Below are positions 9,163 to 17,187 of a DNA stretch of 64,000 nt, piece by piece (the stretch's first letter is position 1; every line of letters starts with the position of its first letter). The notes under the pieces were generated by a model, which was not told the DNA's origin, did not search any database, and was given only the letters and a program-made list of their open reading frames with translations. The stretch is from Oligoflexia bacterium (GTDB lineage Bacteria; Bdellovibrionota_B; Oligoflexia; Oligoflexales; JAGOVF01): contig JAUILP010000009.1 in the NCBI GenBank assembly GCA_030432875.1, forward strand, positions 1 to 64,000. The letters run 5' to 3'. Made by a program: the position numbers and the translations under genes.

Positions 9163-9283
9163 AGTTAATAAGAGTCCCTAGTTTTTCTGTCATTTTTCAT
9201 TTTTTTTACGTATCTCCAAAAATGTATTTTTCTCTTCGCTTCGGAAATGAGAATAAGAAGTCCACACGTTTGTAGGAACAGCC

Positions 9284-10231
9284 ATGAAAAAGGACCTAGA
9301 GATGAAATTCCCTTCCGCAGCTGAATTATTTCAGTTTTGCCGAAAGGTGCTCGATTTCAAATACGGCGGTGCCCGCGTCATCGACCAAGATGTCGGACAG
9401 CTTCTCGGTTTTGATCCTGCAGACTGCAGCCACTGGAAAAAAGGCAAAAAAAATGTGAAATCAATTCAGGCCATTCGGACATTGTCAGATAGCCTTGGAG
9501 TCGATGAGGGCATTATTAGTGATCTCGCTTTTGGCGGTATGACGCAAAACGAAGCTTTCAACGAATTTCAAGGATACGGCAGGCTAGATTTAGATTCTAA
9601 AGCGTTAGAAGAGGCCAGGAAGGAAGCTTACCGTTTAGGTGGGATGTGGGATAAAAATTTTGAACTCGAAATTATGCAGGCTTTTCACCATGCTATTTTA
9701 GGTGCTGAAGCGATAGCTCAATCCATTCATGAAAAAATCATATTTAAGGAAGCGCCTCTTTTTCTGCAAGAAATCTCCCAGTATTACCCCAAGATCCAAT
9801 TTGACGCACTTTCAGAACAGAGTGACTCCAGCCTATCCGTGATTTTTACTGAATCAGATGAAGGTATTTTCAAAGTCTCCATTGCTGGAGGCAAGGAGAT
9901 CAAAGCCTTTACGCGATTTCTCACCGCGAAAGCCCTCGGGCATTATTTTTTGAAAGAGATTTTTAATTCCTTTGGATTTCTAAATACCAATGCAACAAAA
10001 AAACTCGAGTCTGAAATCAAAGATATTCTTGTCAATAGATTTGCTGTCTACCTTTTAGCGCCAACCCAGCTTATCATTCAACAAATTGCTAAAGCAGATC
10101 CGGGCCGCAATTTGATCAATCAACTCGCAGAAAATTTTTGGATTTCAAAAGTCCTGATGAATATGCGTCTAAGAAATATGATGATTGACTTAGCCAGCCG
10201 CGCGTCTACGCCCGAAATGAATCTTTTGTGA
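9284..10231 (+). CDS. XRE-type regulator with degenerate ImmA/IrrE-like domain
   Basis: 315 residues. Residues ~34-72 (DQDVGQLLGFDP..CSHWKKGK..VKSIQAIRTLSDSLGV) fit an XRE-type helix-turn-helix. The C-terminal half resembles ImmA/IrrE (DUF955). RFLTAKALGHYFLKE (211-225) aligns with the family's RFTLAHELGHYLLH, and LESEIKDILVNRFAVYLLAP (241-260) aligns with E.EANRFA..LLMP. The HExxH zinc site is destroyed: HELGH reads KALGH (216-220). It is probably a non-catalytic sensor-regulator. The ATG at 9284 follows AGGA by 6 nt. Intact relatives cleave repressors in response to stress; the ligand and targets here are unknown. Confidence 0.68.
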   Translation: MKKDLEMKFPSAAELFQFCRKVLDFKYGGARVIDQDVGQLLGFDPADCSHWKKGKKNVKSIQAIRTLSDSLGVDEGIISDLAFGGMTQNEAFNEFQGYGRLDLDSKALEEARKEAYRLGGMWDKNFELEIMQAFHHAILGAEAIAQSIHEKIIFKEAPLFLQEISQYYPKIQFDALSEQSDSSLSVIFTESDEGIFKVSIAGGKEIKAFTRFLTAKALGHYFLKEIFNSFGFLNTNATKKLESEIKDILVNRFAVYLLAPTQLIIQQIAKADPGRNLINQLAENFWISKVLMNMRLRNMMIDLASRASTPEMNLL

Positions 10232-10275
10232 AGGTTTGATATTTTGGGAACTTCTGTGCAGTTGAGAGCATCAGT

Positions 10276-10410
10276 TTAATTATACCGATCCACAATTTCA
10301 ATATTACCCTTTGTGACGGCATCTTCGCTATTGACTGGTCGGCATTGTATGGTTGACGCCAAAAAGAAAACACAAGAAAAATTCATCCAAAAAATTTTAT
10401 ATAATTTCAT
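10276..10410 (-). CDS. 44-residue secreted or lipoprotein-like peptide
   Basis: The ATG at 10410 follows AGCGAGGAAA, a good Shine-Dalgarno. The 44-residue product begins MKLYKIFW, has a hydrophobic core (SCVFFLAST), then IQC and a short polar tail (RPVNSEDAVTKG...). This looks like a very short signal-bearing peptide or small lipoprotein, although Gln directly before the Cys is not a classic lipobox. It is divergent from the 66-residue frame at 10546. Longer upstream starts in the frame have no Shine-Dalgarno. Confidence 0.45.
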   Translation of the reverse strand: MKLYKIFWMNFSCVFFLASTIQCRPVNSEDAVTKGNIEIVDRYN

Positions 10411-10545
10411 TTTCCTCGCTCCAAGAAAAAATGATCTAATAAAGTGAGTCGAGTACGCATACGCTCGCGACGGCGATTTGGTTGACATCTTCGTGAAATA
10501 AGATGAAATGATCCCTGAAATACTGTTTTTAAAGAAGGAGCACCT

Positions 10546-10746
10546 ATGTTGTCATTTTTTGGCTATATTGGGGTCCGCCTTACTATACCTATTGGATCAA
10601 ATGGGATTGAAACATACCGATATCATCAAGCAGCTTCATGGCTTTGGCGGCATCAACGGCGTCCTTTTGGGTCGTTGGTAAATTCAAATATTTGTAGTTT
10701 TCCACGTCCTTTGGGTCAAATAGCTGTTTTACCGCTTCAATCATAA
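10546..10746 (+). CDS. doubtful 66-residue frame with a strong ribosome binding site
   Basis: The ATG at 10546 is preceded by AAGAAGGAG with 5-nt spacing, one of the best Shine-Dalgarno matches in the region. From codon 15 onward, however, the frame runs antisense to the 3' end of the well-supported secreted-protein gene at 10589-11446. The C-terminal part is rich in Trp, Arg and Pro and looks like a shadow. It may be the retained 5' end of a gene whose body was replaced. Not recognised. Confidence 0.25.
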   Translation: MLSFFGYIGVRLTIPIGSNGIETYRYHQAASWLWRHQRRPFGSLVNSNICSFPRPLGQIAVLPLQS

Positions 10747-11446
10747 CTTCGTCATTGCGATCGAGATAACCTGCCATGTAGACTTCTGGAAAATAATTGT
10801 GAGCGCTATACTCGAATTTTGGCCATTTGTTAAAATCATTTGGCAGATTTTTATGAGAATTAGGCTGCTCATCTCCTAACGGCAAAAGCATGATTTTAGT
10901 AGGATAATACTCACTTGCCCCTGCCCCCTCTTCAGCGGTATACCAAATACGCATAAAACTATTTACCTGATCAATGGCGATATTCATTTTGGAAGAAACG
11001 AGAAACAGGCGGCACTCCTCAGCCCAATCCTTGGCAAGCGGCCATCGCACTTGGACCACCAGAGTCATGGCATGATAGCGACTGGCACCGCAAGCTATCG
11101 GGAAGGCTAGGTTCCAGCCTATAAACTGATTATTAAGGTTAATGGATTTGACAGCGGTTGATATGTTGCAACCCCGTAAATCGCCATCAGAGAGTCCCTT
11201 GCAGGCGATATTTTTATTGTTCTTTGAGTACAAAATTTCGAGAATTTGGTCGTCCCTATCTCGTCCTAAATTTTTGTTTTTAGACTTTGATCTTATGACT
11301 TTGGTCTGAAGTTTATAGGTATCCTTACCGGATTTTATGATATTCATTGGTTTAGCTTCAGCCGCTTCAAGAGGCATGAAATGGTAGGCAAAGTATAAAT
11401 TGGCCATTAAAATAGAAAGAAAAGGCACTAATTTCATCTTATTCAT
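10589..11446 (-). CDS. secreted protein of unknown function
   Basis: 285 residues with a Sec signal peptide: MNKMK, hydrophobic LVPFLSILMANLYFAYHF, and a possible cleavage near EAAEA. The mature part is soluble, with four or five cysteines (ACKGLSDGDLRGCN, FPIACG, EECRLF) that could form disulfides, and a C-terminal aromatic stretch (KFEYSAHNYFPEVYMAGYLDRND). I do not recognise a family. The ATG at 11446 has a weak Shine-Dalgarno. It lies downstream of the trypsin-like lipoprotein gene on the same strand with a 265-nt spacer, so co-transcription is uncertain. Confidence 0.68.
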   Translation of the reverse strand: MNKMKLVPFLSILMANLYFAYHFMPLEAAEAKPMNIIKSGKDTYKLQTKVIRSKSKNKNLGRDRDDQILEILYSKNNKNIACKGLSDGDLRGCNISTAVKSINLNNQFIGWNLAFPIACGASRYHAMTLVVQVRWPLAKDWAEECRLFLVSSKMNIAIDQVNSFMRIWYTAEEGAGASEYYPTKIMLLPLGDEQPNSHKNLPNDFNKWPKFEYSAHNYFPEVYMAGYLDRNDEVMIEAVKQLFDPKDVENYKYLNLPTTQKDAVDAAKAMKLLDDIGMFQSHLIQ

Positions 11447-11627
11447 CCAGATTAATAGTGAATGGTTTTTTTAAACACACTTCATCGCAGAAGGAATTAG
11501 TCACTTTAGCAAAAATATTTTATCCCCAAATAGTAGTTCAATTCATCATTAGAGTCAGTTTTTTTCCTAATAAAAACAAACGCGGACATGAACGGAAAAA
11601 TATAGCCAGGAGGAAGAAAAATTTAAT

Positions 11628-11650
11628 GGGCATGCTGCCCAATCGGCAGC
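11628..11650. other. mutually exclusive hairpins in the spacer
   Basis: GCTGCC at 11634-11639 pairs with GGCAGC at 11645-11650 (5-nt loop). GGGCA at 11628-11632 can instead pair with TGCCC at 11636-11640. The two stems share bases, so only one can form. They lie between two minus-strand secreted-protein genes. The minus-strand transcript continues into ATTTAAATTTTTC-like sequence but lacks a clean T-run, so a terminator is only possible. Confidence 0.3.
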
Positions 11651-11711
11651 GCTTTGACAGGATGGGCCTGACGAATTCCATGAAAACATTCTATTAAATA
11701 AAATTATTCTG

Positions 11712-12821
11712 TTAAAGCTCATTCAGGTGCAGTGCTTTGACCGCCCACGAATAATTGGCATTTTCATTTTCAGTTCCCGAAACTAAAATTCCCACCACTT
11801 TTTGACGCGAAATACTAAAAATTGGAGAACCTGAGCTCCCATGATCGGTATTATTATTTGTTACAAAATCTAGGCCACTGCAATCATAGGAACTGTTGTT
11901 GCACACACTGATATCATTAGAAATAACCACACCAAAATCGACATACTGCTCAAAAAAACCTAAGGGAAAATGGATACCAAATGTTTCCTCAAGCGTTTCC
12001 GGTATGGGAACGCCTGTGGTCGACTGCTCATCTGCCTCGATGGGAAGAGATATATCACTGTATTGATTAGTTATCCCTGTGATTTTAGCGACGTCTTTGG
12101 TCCCATGACTAACAACAGTAACCGGGGAAATTGTTAGATAGGGTGTTGTCGACGCACTATCAAGTACTGGATCAACGCGGTAGAGTTTTACGGTTTGCAA
12201 AGTGCCGGAATTGCAGGCAAAGGCATGGCGAGCGCTACACACCTCGGTGTCACTGCAGCGAAATCCTGTTGCGTAACTCACACTCAAGGTCACACCATTT
12301 TGACAAATCGCCTCAATGCGGTAAACACTGTCCCGATATCTTTCGTAAAGCCCTTTAGCCACCGAACCTTCGCCTAATATGGGCGTACCATCTGACTGGG
12401 GAAAGCAGATATTTTGTTTCTGCAAATCGGGGTCATCATCATTCAGCAAGCTATCTCCATTTTTATCCACCCCCCAAATAATTATCTTTCCACCATAGGG
12501 GCAAGACTCATCACCGATTTCTAAAATTTCTGTTTCCATCAAGGTATGACTTTGTGAATATTCAAGCGAATCAAGCTTATCACTTGTTGTTTCAATAACA
12601 AGCCAAGCTTCATCGTGGCAGAGATAGAGAGATTTTGCCGCCTTATCATAAACAATTTGTTCCGCATTTGCCAAAGAGCAGGTTAGGGAATCGATGCTTT
12701 CCACAGCAAAATAATTCTTCATACTCGCAGCTTGATTCCCACCATTTTGTTTTGAGGATTCTTTGCCACAAGCCACCCAAGATAAAACAATACTCATGAC
12801 AATAAGGGCTGACCTTATCAC
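11712..12821 (-). CDS. trypsin-like (S1 family) protease lipoprotein
   Basis: About 369 residues. The start is most likely GTG 12821: AAAGGAG lies 5 nt upstream and falls inside the longer frame that begins at ATG 12836. The product then begins MIRSALIVMSIVLSWVACGK, a lipoprotein-like signal with Cys after VA. A middle segment (CPYGGKIIIWGVDKNGDSLLNDDD...ICF) resembles DUF7151, with a calcium-loop-like D.NGD motif. The C-terminal half is a trypsin fold with His in SARHAFAC, a probable Asp in KDVAKI and Ser in DHGSSGSP. All three catalytic residues appear present. Probably a surface or periplasmic protease; the substrate is unknown. Confidence 0.8.
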   Translation of the reverse strand: MIRSALIVMSIVLSWVACGKESSKQNGGNQAASMKNYFAVESIDSLTCSLANAEQIVYDKAAKSLYLCHDEAWLVIETTSDKLDSLEYSQSHTLMETEILEIGDESCPYGGKIIIWGVDKNGDSLLNDDDPDLQKQNICFPQSDGTPILGEGSVAKGLYERYRDSVYRIEAICQNGVTLSVSYATGFRCSDTEVCSARHAFACNSGTLQTVKLYRVDPVLDSASTTPYLTISPVTVVSHGTKDVAKITGITNQYSDISLPIEADEQSTTGVPIPETLEETFGIHFPLGFFEQYVDFGVVISNDISVCNNSSYDCSGLDFVTNNNTDHGSSGSPIFSISRQKVVGILVSGTENENANYSWAVKALHLNEL

Positions 12822-13159
12822 AGGCACTCCTTTCATTTACCGGGAAAAAATATCCCGCTACCTGCCCGTATCGACCAAAAAACGGGTAGTCTTGAGTTAT
12901 TTTTTAAAAAAAATCATCGACATCTAGGCTTGTGGGAAAGAGGCTAAGGTTAGCAGCTTAGTAGTAAATACACCTAATCCCCATCGCGACATAAAAAGGG
13001 AACTTCATCCACTATTCCTGTCTGCTTTTGGCTAATATTTTGACACATTGCGGCCATTGCAGACAGAAAAACGCGGTATACTAACTTGACTCTGGGTTAT
13101 CATTTTTGGGTTAGATTGCGGCTGGCGACAAAAGTAATTTTTGCGCAAGCAGAGGAAGC
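12822..13159. other. gene-free stretch with two hairpins near the protease start
   Basis: 338 nt between the trypsin-like gene and hpf, both on the minus strand. CGGGA/TCCCG at 12841-12857 and CTGCCCGT/ACGGGTAG (one G-T pair) at 12862-12889 would fold in the 5' leader of the protease mRNA. The rest, roughly 12890-13159, shows no gene, RNA or clear promoter. Confidence 0.35.
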
Positions 13160-13720
13160 CTAAGACATGGAATTATAGACCGTACTCGCCTGCGGCCCCT
13201 TTTCCCCCATTTCCTCAACGAATTTTACTTCTGCACCAACTTTTAACGAGGAAAATGCGTTATTAAGCACACTATTTTCATTGAAATAAACTTCCCCACC
13301 TGAACGGTCAATAAATCCATAACCGTCATCCAAAAATATCTTGCTAACAATACCGTGTTTGCGCCCATCACTCTCACTTGGTGTTTTGACATCACCTCGA
13401 ATTTTACGAGAAAATTCCTGTATTTGACGATCAGCAGCATCAAAGGCATCACGTATCGCAATGCTCATATCTTCATGTGCTTGGTGATTGTCCTTGCCTT
13501 TGTTTATAATTATTTCTTTACCTGGAACGTGAATAGCAATATGAACTTGGTAGATATTGCCTTTGTTCGAATGATTATGGGGACTTTCAACCGTAACACG
13601 AACACTCTGAATATGATCAAAAAATTGCTGGAGCTTTTCTACTCTCTCTTCAATTTCTTCCCGAGCAACCTGGCTTTGTTCTATACCGCGAAACGCTATA
13701 TTAACTGTGCTTGACATCAT
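13160..13720 (-). CDS. ribosome hibernation factor (HPF/RaiA) fused to a cold-shock domain
   Basis: 186 residues from ATG 13720, chosen because AAGGAG lies about 7 nt upstream; the longer frame begins at 13738. Residues ~4-105 are an S30AE domain (VNIAFRGIEQSQVAREEIEERVEKL...DHIQSVRVTVE...YQVHIAIHVPGKEIII...DMSIAIRDAFDAADRQI), which binds the 30S subunit to silence ribosomes. Residues ~122-183 are a cold-shock OB fold with RNP1-like DGYGFI and RNP2-like VYFNENSV, an RNA-binding module. This combination differs from short HPF and from long HPF, which ends in a dimerisation domain. It probably acts in starvation or cold. Confidence 0.87.
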   Translation of the reverse strand: MMSSTVNIAFRGIEQSQVAREEIEERVEKLQQFFDHIQSVRVTVESPHNHSNKGNIYQVHIAIHVPGKEIIINKGKDNHQAHEDMSIAIRDAFDAADRQIQEFSRKIRGDVKTPSESDGRKHGIVSKIFLDDGYGFIDRSGGEVYFNENSVLNNAFSSLKVGAEVKFVEEMGEKGPQASTVYNSMS

Positions 13721-13949
13721 TTTAACTCCTTTTACCATCGTGAAATATATACTATCTATATCACGTTTTTTTCAGATAAGCGAAAAACCTTGCCTGTAAC
13801 TTAGTCATGAATATCACTTAGTCAATATTAGAAGCATTAATAAACCGGCTTTTTCTTCGCGAAACCGGTAAAACCTAAAAAAGCCCTTGCCGCTTCAAAT
13901 AGTTGACGTGAGTACTATGCCGATTTAGATCAAACCCAACCAAAACACC

Positions 13950-15005
13950 TTATAAAACGCCTCTTTTTTGTTGATCTCTTTCAATTGAGCGAAAAAGTGC
14001 GCCAAAATTTCCCTCGCCAAAAGCGAAGTGATTTTTTCGTTGAATGATTTCAATGAATATCGGACCGATAAGGTTTTTGGTAAAAATTTGCAAAAGATAT
14101 CCATCCTTATCGCCATCAACAAGGACACCCAACCTTTGAAGTTCTTTTTTATCTTCAGTTACCTGGGTTATACGCTGAAATACTTCCTGATAATACTCAT
14201 CATCGATATCTAAAGTCTCTATACCAGAACCCGAAAGCGCATTGAGAGATTTTACAATGTCATTTGTTAAAAAAGCGAGATGCTGAACACCTGGCCCCTT
14301 ATATTCGTTGAGATATTCGTTGATCTGAGAAGTCGCCTCTGTGCCTTCATTAATGGGGATACAAAATGATCCATCCGGGGATTTTAGAGCATATGAGGTA
14401 AGCCCAGTTTTCACGCCCCTAATATCAAAATAACGCACTTCGGTGAAGCCAAAAATATTTTTATAAAAATCAGCCCATGCTGCCATAGTGCCTTTATAAA
14501 CATTGTTGGTAAGGTGGTCGATAACGGTAAAACCCATGCTTTCTACCATTTCGGGCTTATCCAAAGCAACCAGACCCATATTTTCATAACAAACACCATT
14601 CTCAAAATCATCAACAAAATAAATGAGCGAATCACCAATACCTTTAATGGCAAGGCGTTTTTCATGTGTTTTAGGGTTCTGATAATCAACAAGTTCAGCA
14701 GCTTTCGCACCGCGTGCAATTGCCGTTTCATAGGCTTTTTTTGCATTTTCTACGCGCCAGCCCATCGCCGAAATCGACGGACCATGTTGCGCAGCAAATT
14801 GAACCGCAAAACTGCCCGGTTCATTGTTGATAATAAAGTGAATATCATTTTGGTTATAATAAACAATGTCTTTTTGTGCGTGTTTTTTTAGTTTAGAAAA
14901 ACCGAATGCAGTGAATAGTTTATTTAACCAAGGCGCTCCCGGAGCGCTATATTCAACAAACTCTATCCCGACTAAGCCACAATAATTTTCATTCTTTGCT
15001 ACCAT
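13950..15005 (-). CDS. hppD: 4-hydroxyphenylpyruvate dioxygenase
   Basis: 351 residues from ATG 15005, which has GGTGGAG about 9 nt upstream. The enzyme converts 4-hydroxyphenylpyruvate to homogentisate in tyrosine breakdown, using Fe(II) and O2. It has the vicinal oxygen chelate fold twice. The iron ligands are visible as His in VIDHLTNNV, His in GPGVQHLAF and Glu in GPIFIEIIQRK. The C-terminal FGEGNFGALFRSIERDQ is typical. No homogentisate dioxygenase or other tyrosine-pathway gene is in the window, so homogentisate might be catabolised elsewhere or end as pyomelanin. Confidence 0.94.
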   Translation of the reverse strand: MVAKNENYCGLVGIEFVEYSAPGAPWLNKLFTAFGFSKLKKHAQKDIVYYNQNDIHFIINNEPGSFAVQFAAQHGPSISAMGWRVENAKKAYETAIARGAKAAELVDYQNPKTHEKRLAIKGIGDSLIYFVDDFENGVCYENMGLVALDKPEMVESMGFTVIDHLTNNVYKGTMAAWADFYKNIFGFTEVRYFDIRGVKTGLTSYALKSPDGSFCIPINEGTEATSQINEYLNEYKGPGVQHLAFLTNDIVKSLNALSGSGIETLDIDDEYYQEVFQRITQVTEDKKELQRLGVLVDGDKDGYLLQIFTKNLIGPIFIEIIQRKNHFAFGEGNFGALFRSIERDQQKRGVL

Positions 15006-15220
15006 AATTAACGTCTCCACCGATGTAAAATTTCATTTTAAACTGAATTGATGCGAATCTTTATAACAAGGAATCTTAAAAATCTTCCTAATTTTCCCCC
15101 ATATTCCTCATCCAGTGGGTAAAATAATGGATTTTGGCTAAAAAAAAAAGACAATAATGCCACAAACTTGAGTTGGGACACACCTTATTTGCCGTAGTGA
15201 ACTCTTTTTTGAGAAGAATC

Positions 15221-16009
15221 TCAGTGGGTAAGAGATATAATAACATCAATAATGAATAGGATAACAATAGCACTTTCGAGTATGAACTGACGACCATCAC
15301 GAGATGTATCGATAAGAATTTCTAAGGTATCCTGTATACTATCGAGTTTATGTTGAACTGCCTGTAAACGCTCATTAAGATCAAATATTGCCCGCAAATC
15401 ACTATATAAGCCGTCCATCAATTTGTCTTCCCATACCAGATCAGGACGATCAAGCAAATGCAAAACCCCTATGATAGCATTGCGAATCGCGACAACATAA
15501 CCGATTTTTTTATAAAGGGGATTGATCCATAAGGTTACCTTGGCAGTTTTACGAAGAGCATTGTTTAGCGCATTGACTTCATCCCATATTTCGGTAATTA
15601 AGGCTTCATAATAATCCATCGCAATGCTTTGTGCGACGGTGTAAGCAATGAGTTCGTTTCGGGAAGTGGTAAGTTCATCGATAACAAGTTTATTAAACTG
15701 AACGTGTGACTTTACCTTAGAATCTACTTCAACAACAAAATCCTCATATAGTGGGTTTATTGTGGCTTGCGCTCCAGTTTTGGTGATGTCCTCTATACTC
15801 TGCAGCACCTCTTTTTGCCGCTCTTCAGGAATATTGTAAAACGTCACGGCACCAAAATTAAAATAGTAAATAGCCCCGTCATCCAGCCTTTGTATAAGAA
15901 CATCTTTGCGCACGATCGATCCCGGTTCGCCTTGGTATTTGGTCCGAAAATTACTAAGATTGAAGCTTTCTTTAAACGCATAGGATTTATAACGATGGAT
16001 ATTGGTCAT
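15221..16009 (-). CDS. RMD1/DUF155 family protein
   Basis: 262 residues with the DUF155 core: YYFNFGAVTFYNIPEE, a long helical middle (TVAQSIAMDYYEALITEIW), and a C-terminal anchor (ILESAIVILFIIDVIISL) typical of YagE/RMD1/Sif2 proteins. The anchor would place the domain in the cytoplasm at the inner membrane. Bacterial members have no established biochemical role. The ATG at 16009 is used. The fabI-selD operon is divergent on the other side of a 332-nt spacer. Confidence 0.82.
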   Translation of the reverse strand: MTNIHRYKSYAFKESFNLSNFRTKYQGEPGSIVRKDVLIQRLDDGAIYYFNFGAVTFYNIPEERQKEVLQSIEDITKTGAQATINPLYEDFVVEVDSKVKSHVQFNKLVIDELTTSRNELIAYTVAQSIAMDYYEALITEIWDEVNALNNALRKTAKVTLWINPLYKKIGYVVAIRNAIIGVLHLLDRPDLVWEDKLMDGLYSDLRAIFDLNERLQAVQHKLDSIQDTLEILIDTSRDGRQFILESAIVILFIIDVIISLTH

Positions 16010-16341
16010 AAATAACCCACTCTAAAAAATAATTTTATTAATACATTATCTTTAATTGTAGCGTGAATCAGATGGGAATAGTTAACAAAAATCTACCAGC
16101 TATTATATATCGGATTCCTATACGTTTTTTTTGCCTTGAGCAGAACTGGGTTTGCCGCTAGCTTAGAAAGGTAATTAGGGTGGACTTTCTGGGGTAGTCC
16201 TAGACATCAGGTTTAGTGAATAGAATAGCAAAATAGAAAGAACTTTCTTGATCTTGGGGAAACCAGTACACCAGCACCAGGTAACTATATGATATTTATT
16301 AATATAATTTACTTTGTCGTAGCTTTTAAAGGGACTTTTTG
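16010..16341. other. divergent intergenic region RMD1-fabI
   Basis: 332 nt between two divergent genes, so it should hold both promoters. A TATAAT hexamer at 16303-16308 could serve fabI but has no recognisable -35 box at the right distance. I see no gene or RNA. Confidence 0.3.
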
Positions 16342-17169
16342 ATGAGTTTATTTTTAGGGAAAAAAGGCATTGTGATGGGGATTGCCAATCAATATTCGAT
16401 TGCAACCGCACTTTCACAGTTTTTAATCCAGGAAGGCGCATCACTTGGATTCAGTCATTTACCGGATGTCGATGATCGCGGCAAAATGAAGCAGCGCCTA
16501 TTAAAGGTGGTTGAGTCATGGAATCCCCCCGTCATTGAACCCTGCAATGCCGGTAGTGACGATGATATTCAGAAGTTTTTTGATGTGGTCGGCGAAAAAA
16601 TGGGTTCTCTTGATTTTCTTGTTCATTCTATCGCTTTTGCTCCCCTTGAAGACATAAAAGGCCCAACACTTATGGCTAGCCGTGAGGGATTTAAAGCTGC
16701 CATGGATATCAGCGCCTATAGCTTGATTGCGACGGCGAAGGCAGCACGCCCCCTAATGAAAAGTGGAGGTAGTATGCTCACAATCAGCTACTTTGGCGGT
16801 GAAAAAGTTGTAGCAGGATATAACATGATGGGCATTTGTAAAGCGGCTCTGGAGGCGACGGTTCGTTATCTCGCTTATGATTTAGGCCCAGACAATATTC
16901 GCGTCAACGCCCTAAGTGCGGGACCGTTAAAAACAGCTGCAGCATCCGCAATTGGCGATTTTAATGAAATGCTCGGCATGAATGAAGCCATTGCCCCCTT
17001 GGGACGCAATGTCACAAAAGAAGAAGTTGCTAGGAGCGGTGGCTATCTCTTGAGTGATCTTAGCAGCGGTGTAACCGGGGAGACGCATCATGTTGACGGC
17101 GGATTTCATGCTATGGCTGGTCTTGGCCGCGCCCTGGAAAAATGGAACTACAACCCCTGGAAACGCTAA
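16342..17169 (+). CDS. fabI: enoyl-[acyl-carrier-protein] reductase (NADH), FabI
   Basis: 275 residues from ATG 16342, which follows AAAGGGA; a TTG three bases earlier is less likely. It catalyses the last reduction of fatty acid elongation. The N-terminal GIANQYSIA is the FabI nucleotide site. The catalytic Tyr-x6-Lys is present (Y-NMMGIC-K), together with the upstream Tyr of ISYFGGEK. The triclosan-contact position has Ala in HSIAFAP, as in several natural FabIs, against Gly in E. coli. The C terminus GETHHVDGGFHAM is typical. selD follows after 18 nt. Confidence 0.94.
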   Translation: MSLFLGKKGIVMGIANQYSIATALSQFLIQEGASLGFSHLPDVDDRGKMKQRLLKVVESWNPPVIEPCNAGSDDDIQKFFDVVGEKMGSLDFLVHSIAFAPLEDIKGPTLMASREGFKAAMDISAYSLIATAKAARPLMKSGGSMLTISYFGGEKVVAGYNMMGICKAALEATVRYLAYDLGPDNIRVNALSAGPLKTAAASAIGDFNEMLGMNEAIAPLGRNVTKEEVARSGGYLLSDLSSGVTGETHHVDGGFHAMAGLGRALEKWNYNPWKR

Positions 17170-17187
17170 TACTTTAAGGCACAACAA

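Noticed and set aside
11458-11697. 79-codon plus-strand frame between two minus-strand genes
   Set aside because: It starts at GTG with no Shine-Dalgarno, has a lysine/arginine-rich composition of chance frames, and covers the hairpin region.
12131-12377. Short plus-strand frames inside the trypsin-like gene
   Set aside because: They are shadows of the cysteine-rich coding strand.
13844-13869. Terminator after hppD (ACCGG/CCGGT)
   Set aside because: Only a 5-bp stem with a large loop and no clean T-run.
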